From the NCBI GenBank assembly GCA_024742665.1, contig JANSYA010000001.1, positions 1,319,001-1,383,000 of the forward strand: DNA of 64,000 nucleotides. The letters are read 5' to 3'. Below the pieces are notes generated by a model that searched no databases, was not told the DNA's origin, and was given only the letters and a program-made list of their open reading frames with translations. Source of the stretch: a bacterium (GTDB lineage: Bacteria; Spirochaetota; Leptospiria; Leptospirales; Leptonemataceae). Shown here piece by piece: positions 16,630 through 24,400 of this stretch. Numbering within the stretch: position 1 is the stretch's first letter; the number at the start of each line of letters is the position of its first letter. The translations under genes were made by a program, and so were the position numbers.

Positions 16630-19272
16630 ATGAGTTCATCGATTGAAATCGGCGGGAATGCGGCCGCTGGCGGCGCGCAAATCCAGGCCCCCCCGGGCGG
16701 TTCATCCGCGCCCTTCGCTCCGGAGCTGCGCTTCGTCGATCGCGATCGAATCCGGCCGCTGTTGCAAAAGGTCGACAAGCCCGGCCGCTATACCGGCGGC
16801 GAATTCGGGATTCCCGACCGGGACCCGCGCGCTGCCCGGGTGCGGGTCGTGCTCAGCTACGCCGATACCTACGAGCTGGGGATGTCCAACGAGGGACTCA
16901 AGCGCCTGTACGACCAGGTCAATCGCCGGGAAGAGTATTTCGCCGATCGGGTCTTTCTGCCCTGGGCCGACTTCGGCCGCGCCATGACCGAAGCCGGCGT
17001 GCCCTTTTATAGCCTGGATCACTTTCTGGAAGTCGCGTCGTTTGATTTGTGGGGCTTCAACACCGCGTCGGAACTAAACTTTACTAACCTGCTATTCGCT
17101 TTAGACCTGGCGGGCATTCCGCTGCTGCGGCGCGAGCGCCGGCCTTCGGATCCGTTTATTATTACGGGCGGCACGGCGGTTTCGAATCCGCTGCCGCTGT
17201 TCGATTTTCTGGACGGGATTTTCCTGGGCGACGGCGAAGAGGGCATCCTTGACATCTGCGACGTGATCGCGGCGGGCAAGGCCGCGGGCAAATCGCGCGG
17301 CGAAATCTTAAACGATCTACAGGAGGTCGACGGGCTGCTTTTGCCGGAATTTTATACGCATGAAGAGGTCGGCGAAAGTGACGTCGATCGTCTGAGCAAC
17401 TATCCGCACTATACCGGCAAACAAATCAAAAAGCGCGACTATCACGCGCCGATCTACGCCGCCGTCGAAAATTTAATTGTGCCTTCGATTGAAGTTACTC
17501 AGGATCGGGTCGTCGTCGAAGTCGCCCGGGGCTGCGGCCAGGGCTGCCGCTTCTGTCACGCGGGTTTCTGGAAGCGCCCAGTGCGCAACACGGAAGTCAC
17601 GACTCTGATCAAAACCGCCGGCGATCTTCTGAAGAAGACCGGCAACGACAGCGTTTCGCTGCACAGTCTGTCGATCGCGGACTATCCCTGGTTGGAAGAA
17701 CTGGTGGTCGGTATGGCCAACGAATACGGCACGGACGGCGTTTCGCTTTCGCTGCCGAGTTTACGCGTGCAGGTCAAGACCATTCCGGTGCTGGAGATGA
17801 CCGCCGGCATTCGCAAGAGCAACGTGACTTTCGCCTTAGAGGCGGCGAGCGAACTGCAGCGCGAACGCATTCGTAAAAAGTCATCGGAAGAAAATCTGCA
17901 CTATCTGGTCCGGCAGGTCTTCGATCGTGGCTGGGATCTGGTGAAGGTCTATTTTATGATGGGTTTGCCGGACCGCGACGGCACCGAAGTCGACGACCTG
18001 ATTCGCGCCATGAACGAGCTGGGCCAGATCGCCGAAGAGGCGGGGCCGCGCAAGAACGTAAATATTACGGTATCGCTATTTGTACCGAAACCCTTCACGA
18101 CCTTTCAGTGGGAGAAGCAGCAGACGCCGGAATATTTTTCCGACGGCATTCGCCGCCTCAAGGCCGGCGTAAAGACGCGCCGCGTAAAACTCAAAGGACC
18201 CGAGCCCGGCATGGCCTATCTGGAAGGCCTGTTTTCGCGCAGCGATCATCGCGTGGGCGAGTACATTCTCAAGGCGTACAACAAGGGCGCGCGTTTCGAC
18301 GCCTGGGACGACGGCTATCGAGCCGACGTCTGGGAGTCAGTCTTCAAGGAGATTCCGGAAGAGCTGCGCGTTCTCTGGATGGAACAAAAGCCCGGCGGCA
18401 TGCACCTGCCCTGGCACGATTTGATCGAAGGCAAAGGCGCGAGTCCCGAGCTGCTCGCGCGGGATTTCAAAAAATTCGAAGCGGTCAACGAAGACAATAT
18501 GAATCCGCCGCATCCCCAGGCCTTGCAGGAATCCGATTTCCCGCCGGAGCTTTTGAAGCCGGTCAGCATTCCCGATCAGAAATTCGAAACGCGATCGACG
18601 CTCGCCATTCATTATAAAAAGAGCGATCCCTTTATTTATGTGAGCCACTTAGAAACCGCGGCGGCCCTGCGTAAGGCCTGTCGTCGTATCGGTCTGCCGA
18701 TGGTTTTTTCGCGCGGCTTTAACAAACACGAAAAATTTCACTTTCTCGAATCGCTGCCGCTGTATCTGTACAGCGAAGCGGAAACCGCGTACGTCGAATT
18801 GTTTCGCGATCTGGACGCATCCGAGCTGGCGGAATTCCAAACGGCCTTCGCGGCGACACTGCCCGAGGGGCTGGAGCTGAACGAATTTCGCTTAACCGAA
18901 AAGCTGCCGGCCCAGCGGGAGATCAACGAAGCCTGCCGCGAGTACAGCCTGGACTTCCGGGACCCGGAGCAGGCCGCCGCCGTCTATCAGCAGCTGAAAG
19001 AGGCGCCGGATCTTTTGACCTATCAGAAAAAAGAACGTAAAAAGAAGAAACTCAAGAAGCTCGCGCGCCATCAAAGCGCCATGAAAACCGTCGAACGGCG
19101 GCTGGGCCTGGCTTTGCGCAGCGTCGATCTGAATCCGGAAACGGGGCGGGTCGTGATTCTGCTTGAGCCGCCGGCTCTCGGCGGAATCTCGATTACGGAC
19201 CTTTTGAATTTCTATCTGGGCGTGACCGTGGAGCAGTGGAACACGGCAGTAAAGATCACTAAATGTTCTTGA
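16630..19272 (+). CDS. TIGR03960-type radical SAM protein fused to TIGR03936/DUF2344 domain
   Basis: About 880 residues from the ATG at 16630. Residues 40-290 form a B12-binding-like N-terminal region. The radical SAM core carries the 4Fe-4S triad C302, C306 and C309 in RGCGQGCRFCHAG. A C-terminal DUF2344-like domain (about 655-875) begins with STLAIHYKKSDPFIYVSHLE and GLPMVFSRGFNKHEK. In many bacteria the two parts are neighbouring separate genes, and here they form a single chain. A basic cluster (KKERKKKKLKKLARHQ) near residue 800 suggests nucleic acid contact. The function is not established, although tRNA/rRNA modification is often suspected for this pair. Confidence 0.85.
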   Translation: MSSSIEIGGNAAAGGAQIQAPPGGSSAPFAPELRFVDRDRIRPLLQKVDKPGRYTGGEFGIPDRDPRAARVRVVLSYADTYELGMSNEGLKRLYDQVNRREEYFADRVFLPWADFGRAMTEAGVPFYSLDHFLEVASFDLWGFNTASELNFTNLLFALDLAGIPLLRRERRPSDPFIITGGTAVSNPLPLFDFLDGIFLGDGEEGILDICDVIAAGKAAGKSRGEILNDLQEVDGLLLPEFYTHEEVGESDVDRLSNYPHYTGKQIKKRDYHAPIYAAVENLIVPSIEVTQDRVVVEVARGCGQGCRFCHAGFWKRPVRNTEVTTLIKTAGDLLKKTGNDSVSLHSLSIADYPWLEELVVGMANEYGTDGVSLSLPSLRVQVKTIPVLEMTAGIRKSNVTFALEAASELQRERIRKKSSEENLHYLVRQVFDRGWDLVKVYFMMGLPDRDGTEVDDLIRAMNELGQIAEEAGPRKNVNITVSLFVPKPFTTFQWEKQQTPEYFSDGIRRLKAGVKTRRVKLKGPEPGMAYLEGLFSRSDHRVGEYILKAYNKGARFDAWDDGYRADVWESVFKEIPEELRVLWMEQKPGGMHLPWHDLIEGKGASPELLARDFKKFEAVNEDNMNPPHPQALQESDFPPELLKPVSIPDQKFETRSTLAIHYKKSDPFIYVSHLETAAALRKACRRIGLPMVFSRGFNKHEKFHFLESLPLYLYSEAETAYVELFRDLDASELAEFQTAFAATLPEGLELNEFRLTEKLPAQREINEACREYSLDFRDPEQAAAVYQQLKEAPDLLTYQKKERKKKKLKKLARHQSAMKTVERRLGLALRSVDLNPETGRVVILLEPPALGGISITDLLNFYLGVTVEQWNTAVKITKCS

Positions 19273-19358
19273 TTTATTGAGCTGAGTCTTCAGCCTTTTC
19301 AGGAACTCGGATATTCCCGGGCCCGCAGCGAGAGTGAAGCTGCGGGAAGTCGCTGGTT

Positions 19359-20540
19359 ATGAAGTATTTTTCTCGGATTCTCTCTATTTTGATTCTGGCC
19401 GTCGGTGGTCTGGTGGGGGGCCTGGGCGCCTGCAATGGCTTGCTGGGCGTGCCCTGCAACGACGACGATCCCGGCTGCAACGCGAGCCTCTTTCTGCTGC
19501 AATTTATTGCGGCGACCCGAACGAATAACTTCGGGACGCACGCGTACGTGGTCGATGGAACGGCGAATGTAAAATCTTATACGGTCGATCGGACGACGGG
19601 TCTGCTGACCGCCGGGGGACAGCTGAATATCTCCAGCAATCCGGAAGACGCCCAGGTCGACGCGACTGGAAATTTTCTGTATGTCGGCAATGTTGCGACG
19701 TCTGACGGCCTGTATGCCTACTCACTGGCCGCCGATCCCGCGCAGCCGGTGGCGCTGACCGGCAGCCCCTTTCTTGCGGGAGTGTCGCGTCCGACGGAGT
19801 TGAGTCTTGACCGTGCGAACAATCGCATTTACGCGGCACTGCAAGCAAATCAGGCGGAAGGCTATGCGATCGACGCAGCCACGGGCGCGATTTCGCTGCT
19901 GTCCGGCAGTCCCTTCGGGGTGGGTTGCATCACCACGGTGGAATACAATTCGGCGACCTCGCCGACTTTTGCGTCCTATCGCTATGGTGTGAACGAATTT
20001 CAATCCTTTTCAATCGACAGCGCAACCGGAACTGTCTCGGCTCTACAGTCTTTTCCTTCCGCTTTTATTCCCGCGCAGTTGGACTATAGTCCAGACGGAA
20101 ACTTTCTGTACGTAACCAATGCCGTAGCCGGACTGGAAAACGTTCTTATCGCGCAGATTAACGCGGACGGCACCTTTACCACGGCCTCGGGCAGTCCGGT
20201 CGCATTTGGGCCGACGAACGAACAGGCCATCGATCTGGATGTATCGGCCAGCGGTAGTCTGGTCTACGTCGCCAATAGCACGACCAACGGAGTGTACAGC
20301 TATAGTATCGACACTTCGACGGGCGCAATGACTTCACTGGGTGCTCCCATCACGACTGCGGCCGGCCTGAGCGCCTTGAAGCTATCGCCCGACGATCAGT
20401 ATCTGTATGCGGGGCATGGCACCGGCATTACGATCTATTCCGTTGGAACATCGGGCGCGCTGACAGAAGTCGGATCGATCAGCGGTTTGACCAACGTCGA
20501 AAACATCGTCTTTCGCCAGCAGTCGGAGACCCTGTTCTAA
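19359..20540 (+). CDS. Beta-propeller (lactonase-like) lipoprotein
   Basis: 393 residues. It starts with a signal peptide and lipobox LGGLGAC-type (VGGLVGGLGAC, Cys near residue 25). The rest is a seven-bladed lactonase-fold propeller: repeated units such as FLYVGNVATSDGLYAYSL, GNFLYVTNAVAGL, GSLVYVANSTTNGVYSYSI and DQYLYAGHGTGITIYSV. Such lipoproteins are frequent in Leptospira; 6-phosphogluconolactonase activity is not implied by the fold. The mature protein is probably on the outer face of the inner or outer membrane. It is followed by a convergent SGNH hydrolase. Confidence 0.8.
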   Translation: MKYFSRILSILILAVGGLVGGLGACNGLLGVPCNDDDPGCNASLFLLQFIAATRTNNFGTHAYVVDGTANVKSYTVDRTTGLLTAGGQLNISSNPEDAQVDATGNFLYVGNVATSDGLYAYSLAADPAQPVALTGSPFLAGVSRPTELSLDRANNRIYAALQANQAEGYAIDAATGAISLLSGSPFGVGCITTVEYNSATSPTFASYRYGVNEFQSFSIDSATGTVSALQSFPSAFIPAQLDYSPDGNFLYVTNAVAGLENVLIAQINADGTFTTASGSPVAFGPTNEQAIDLDVSASGSLVYVANSTTNGVYSYSIDTSTGAMTSLGAPITTAAGLSALKLSPDDQYLYAGHGTGITIYSVGTSGALTEVGSISGLTNVENIVFRQQSETLF

Positions 20541-20598
20541 GATCGTCTCGCTCTTTTTGGGACGGCCGGTCTTTCCACGCGCGGCGTAGCGATTTTTT

Positions 20599-21834
20599 TT
20601 ATCGCAATTCGCGCGCGATCCACCGGGCGATTTGAGCCGCAATCACCTGGTGTCCGGCCGCCGCATAGTGATCGTCTTCCGGCAGCAGGGCTTGCTCCGT
20701 GCCGATCGTTCGCAGAGCGGGCGTCGGATCGATACAGGCGATTTGGATTCGCTCGCAGATTGTTCGCACCCGCCGCGTGGGCCGTGTAATATCCAGCTGG
20801 CCGGGAAGCAGTTCGATCCCCATCTGGCGCATATTTTGAAAGATGCGCGGTTCGACCGGCGATATGTATTCCCCCGCGATCATCGACGGCGCCGGCAAGA
20901 GCACGACCGCGAAGCGCGCGCCGCGTTCCCGGGCGGTGGTTTTAAATTCGCGTAGAACCTGTTCCAGCAGGATATAGGCGTAGTTCATGAACGCTGAATC
21001 GCCGTCGGGCCGGTAGCCCGCGATTTCTCCCTGCCGGTAGTGCAACAGATGCAGTCCGATATCGTCGATCATGCTCAGGCGGGAGTAGGGTGCGGGCCTG
21101 GCGTCTTTTGCGTTTTGATTGTCAGCCGTTTGCTTTTGCGCAGCGCCGCCAATGATTCGATAGCGGTGGTTGACGGCCAGTGCGCGCTGGCTGACGAAAT
21201 GCCAGAGCGCGGAATGATCGAGCAGCCAGGCCCGGGCGGATTCGATCGGCGCGGGATAGCGCGCACGCAGATCGCCCGCGAGCAAATTGTAGTTCAGGTC
21301 GTTGGCCATGAAGATGCCGAGCACGACCAGATCGACCTCCAGCCCCGCCAGCCTGGTTTGATAGAGGCGGAGCGCGTCGAAATTGTGAAAGCCGTAGACG
21401 CCCGCGTTCACGGTCGTGAGTCCGGCGTCCGCCTTCATTCGCGCGGGGAACGCTTCTGCGGAATCCACGCCCCAGCCCAGGGTGCCGCTGTCTCCCAGAA
21501 AGAGTACGCGGGGTCCTGGAGTATTGCGGCTGCGTTGCAGTGGAATCGCATCGCCGTTTACGCACAGCGCGTGCCGGGTTTCGCGTGCGTCGTCGGAGAG
21601 ACAGGCGTCGGATGACTTCAGGGCCCAGCTATCTTTTCGAATTGTGTCGTAAGACGACTGAAAGCGAAAGGTGGCGCGCTCATAGTCGCCTTCGTAGCCG
21701 GTCAACCGCAGGGTGGCCTCCGCCAGCAGTACCGCGGCCAGCAGACCGACCAACATCAGTACTACCCGCAGTAGCGCAGAAGTCGGGCCGGGGCCGCTTA
21801 TTCTCGATTTTTGACGAGTTCTTATCATTGACAC
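20599..21834 (-). CDS. SGNH/GDSL-family hydrolase, membrane-anchored
   Basis: 411 residues. An N-terminal hydrophobic segment (LLRVVLMLVGLLAAVLLAEA) anchors or exports it. SGNH block I is RVLFLGDSGTLGWGVD near residue 110 with the nucleophile Ser, the Gly block is NAGVYGFHN near 145, the Asn block is GIFMANDLNYN near 172, and the catalytic D-x-x-H is EDDHYAAAGHQ near 390. The family contains lipases, esterases and carbohydrate O-acyl hydrolases; substrate unknown. It stands alone between a convergent gene and a divergent one. Confidence 0.8.
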   Translation of the reverse strand: MSMIRTRQKSRISGPGPTSALLRVVLMLVGLLAAVLLAEATLRLTGYEGDYERATFRFQSSYDTIRKDSWALKSSDACLSDDARETRHALCVNGDAIPLQRSRNTPGPRVLFLGDSGTLGWGVDSAEAFPARMKADAGLTTVNAGVYGFHNFDALRLYQTRLAGLEVDLVVLGIFMANDLNYNLLAGDLRARYPAPIESARAWLLDHSALWHFVSQRALAVNHRYRIIGGAAQKQTADNQNAKDARPAPYSRLSMIDDIGLHLLHYRQGEIAGYRPDGDSAFMNYAYILLEQVLREFKTTARERGARFAVVLLPAPSMIAGEYISPVEPRIFQNMRQMGIELLPGQLDITRPTRRVRTICERIQIACIDPTPALRTIGTEQALLPEDDHYAAAGHQVIAAQIARWIARELR

Positions 21835-21881
21835 CGGGCAAATCGGGCGGAGTCTGAACCCCGGAAGGTGCAGGACGTACT

Positions 21882-22865
21882 ATGCTGCCGCGAAGAAGAT
21901 ACTTAAGCCTATTTATCGTGTTTCTGGCAATGTTTGCCGTCACGAGTCTCCAGGCCGATACCATCTACCTCAAAAACGGTCAGACGGTCACCGGCGATAT
22001 TGTCGGCCAGACCCGGACGCGCATTGATGTCCAGACTACCGCCGGTCTCAAGCGCGTCCAGAAGACTAACATCCGCCGGGTCGTGTTCTCGAAAAACAAT
22101 GGCGCGGACGATGCCGCCGCGCGCAAAGCCCGCGAAGAAGCCGCCCGCAAGGCCGCCCAGGAAGCCGCCGCGCGTAAGGCCCGCGAAGAAGCCGCCCGCA
22201 AGTCCGCCCAGGAAGCCGCCGCGCGTAAGGCCCGCGAAGAAGCCGCCCGCAAGTCCGCCCAGGAAGCCGCCGCGCGCAAGGCTCGCGAAGAAGCCGCCCG
22301 CAAGTCCGCGCAGGAAGCCGCCGCACGCAAAGCCGCGCAAGAAGCCGAGGCCGCTCGCAAAAACCAGGTGGAAGACTCCAGGCCCTCCTCCGTTACGCGG
22401 GGGGGCGCGCTCTGGCGATCGCTGATCTTACCGGGATGGGGGCAATATGCCCAGGGTCGGAATATTGCCGCTTTCGGCTATGGCGGGGCCTTTGTGGGCG
22501 CGGCGGCGCTAACTGCTTCCTATGAAGCCGATTACCGGAGCAAACAAAGCGCGCTCGATTCGGCTGGTTCGAATTTGAATTTTTCGATTGTGGTGCTGGG
22601 AGCGAGTCTACCCTTCATCGATCCGAGTCTCACGCTGCGGCCCCAGCTTTTTAACTTACAGCTGTACCAATTTAGCGAACGCAACGCCGCCCGGAGCGCC
22701 GCGCAGTCCGCCAGTCGCAACGTTCAGCTCGGTTCTATGTTGCTGGGCGCGGTTTATCTGGCGAATATTGTCGACGTGATATTGTTTCATCCGACGGCCA
22801 GCTCCAACGTGGGCCTGTATACTGGAGCGGGCGCGGCCGGCCTGCGTTTCCAGATGCGATTTTGA
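21882..22865 (+). CDS. Envelope protein with 17-residue tandem repeats and DUF5683-like C-terminal domain
   Basis: 327 residues. A signal peptide (residues 1-25) is followed by a short beta domain (IYLKNGQTVTGDIVGQTRTR), then four near-perfect 17-residue units (ARKAREEAARKSAQEAA type, residues 80-147) expected to form a long charged helix. The C-terminal part (about 170-327) begins GALWRSLILPGWGQYAQG, typical of the DUF5683 membrane domain, with several hydrophobic segments. The helix could span periplasmic space or bind a partner. It overlaps the next gene by 4 nt, so they are translationally coupled. Confidence 0.75.
   Translation: MLPRRRYLSLFIVFLAMFAVTSLQADTIYLKNGQTVTGDIVGQTRTRIDVQTTAGLKRVQKTNIRRVVFSKNNGADDAAARKAREEAARKAAQEAAARKAREEAARKSAQEAAARKAREEAARKSAQEAAARKAREEAARKSAQEAAARKAAQEAEAARKNQVEDSRPSSVTRGGALWRSLILPGWGQYAQGRNIAAFGYGGAFVGAAALTASYEADYRSKQSALDSAGSNLNFSIVVLGASLPFIDPSLTLRPQLFNLQLYQFSERNAARSAAQSASRNVQLGSMLLGAVYLANIVDVILFHPTASSNVGLYTGAGAAGLRFQMRF
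22119..22322 (+). repeat. Four tandem 51-bp coding repeats
   Basis: Four head-to-tail 51-bp units, each encoding 17 residues of an Ala/Arg/Glu/Lys-rich helix, followed by a shortened unit to about 22361. Units 2 and 3 (22170-22271) are the same apart from very few bases, so copy-number change by slippage would stay in frame. Confidence 0.9.
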
Positions 22866-24400
22866 ATTTCCATCGGCTGCAATCTTTGCTTCGCTCCGAA
22901 GCCGGTCTGGGTTCGGACGCGGCTTTGCGGCTGCTCTTCTCTCTGATCGCATTCGGTTTTTATTTCGCCGTTCTCGCTCAGGGCGAATTCGTACCCGATC
23001 GGGACGCGTATTTTCATATTCAGATTGCGCGGGAAATTCTGGCCCACGGCTACGTCGGTTCCATTCCGCAGATGGCTCACGCGATTCACGCCGAGCGCTA
23101 CGTCGACTTTCACTTTCTCTTTCATTACGCGCTCGCGCCCTTCGCCGCGATTTTTTCGGATCCGCTGCTGGCTGTGCGCGTCGCGACGGCGGTTTTCGCC
23201 GCTCTCGCGGTGTGCGTTTTGGACTTAACTCTGGCGGGAATGCGCGTGCGCTATCGCTGGTTCTGGCTGCTTTGCTTCGTGTTGATTTCGCCGATCTTCA
23301 CCGGTCGTCTTTTGTTCGGGCGCGGGATCACTCTGTTTTTGAGCATTCTGTTTTATTTTGTGCTGAGTCTGGCCCGCCGCCGCTTTCGCCGGGCGGGGAT
23401 CGTCGCGGGCCTGGCTGTCTGGACCTATCCTGGTTTCCTGGTGCTGGGCGGTTTATCTACTCTCTATTTTGCGGCGGGCTGCTTGCAGCGCGGCCGTCCG
23501 GCGTGGCCCGTATTGCTATGGCCGTCGGCGGGAATAATGACCGCCTTCGTGATTCATCCCGCCTTGCCCCACCAGTTCTACGGTTACTGGCTGGAGTTCG
23601 TCGTGCACAGTCTGCGCCCCGGCGAACTGGAAGCGATTGCGGAGTGGCTTTCGCCTTCGAAGGAGCTCCTGCTGCTCGGACTGGGCGCGCCCGCAGTCGT
23701 TTTGCTGAGCACGTTATTGGCCGCGCGTCGACATGACGCCCTGGGAGCGGCTCTATTGAGTGCGACGATCTTTTTTCTATTCGCCTCGGCGCTTTCGCTG
23801 AAACCCTTCGAATACACGGTGCCGTTTTTGATTCTGTACGCCGCGCGCCAGAGTCGCGGCGCTTTTCGAATGCAAGAGCGCGTGCGCCGTCGGGCTCTCA
23901 TCGAAGCAGTGTACGTCGCCGGCGCGGCTGCATTGCTCGCGTGGAGTATGCCGCAGATCAGCAATCGAATGGCTTTGCAGTATCGATTGGAAAACCCCGC
24001 CGCGCATTTCGCCGCGGCCGACTGGCTGGCTGAAAATACGCCCGCAGATACCCTGGTCGCTTTGCCCTGGGATCAGTTCCCGGCCTTTTATTTTCGCAAT
24101 CCCGCGAATCGCTATCTTGTGGGTCTTAATCCCGTCTATAGTTACGGCGCTGATCGTGAGCGCTATTTAATCGGCCGACGGTTCTTTGCGACCGGCTCCG
24201 GGCCGTACGCCGGGCCTGCAAAGTCCGGCGCGGCGCCCCTTTCCGCCGCCGATGATCTACGCGGCCTGGGCGCCGGCTTCGCGGTGCTCGATCGCCGTTT
24301 GCACGGGCGCACCCTTGTGGCGCTGCTGGAAGGCGATCGCCGCGCCGCTGACGTAGTCTATCACAACGCGCGTTTCGTGATCGTTCAGGCGCGCGAATAA
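22862..24400 (+). CDS. Polytopic membrane protein, GT-C glycosyltransferase-like
   Basis: 512 residues from a TTG at 22862 that overlaps the upstream stop in a TTGA arrangement. About ten hydrophobic segments, with VPDRDAYFHIQIAREI in the first extracytoplasmic loop near residue 45. This acidic-aromatic-His motif resembles the catalytic loop of GT-C enzymes such as STT3, which use lipid-linked sugar donors. The C-terminal soluble part contains WLAENTPADTLVALPWDQFP and a Tyr/Asn-rich loop, as in many GT-C proteins. Function is inferred from fold only. The 3' end overlaps the next gene, on the opposite strand, by 16 nt. Confidence 0.6.
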   Translation: MNFHRLQSLLRSEAGLGSDAALRLLFSLIAFGFYFAVLAQGEFVPDRDAYFHIQIAREILAHGYVGSIPQMAHAIHAERYVDFHFLFHYALAPFAAIFSDPLLAVRVATAVFAALAVCVLDLTLAGMRVRYRWFWLLCFVLISPIFTGRLLFGRGITLFLSILFYFVLSLARRRFRRAGIVAGLAVWTYPGFLVLGGLSTLYFAAGCLQRGRPAWPVLLWPSAGIMTAFVIHPALPHQFYGYWLEFVVHSLRPGELEAIAEWLSPSKELLLLGLGAPAVVLLSTLLAARRHDALGAALLSATIFFLFASALSLKPFEYTVPFLILYAARQSRGAFRMQERVRRRALIEAVYVAGAAALLAWSMPQISNRMALQYRLENPAAHFAAADWLAENTPADTLVALPWDQFPAFYFRNPANRYLVGLNPVYSYGADRERYLIGRRFFATGSGPYAGPAKSGAAPLSAADDLRGLGAGFAVLDRRLHGRTLVALLEGDRRAADVVYHNARFVIVQARE

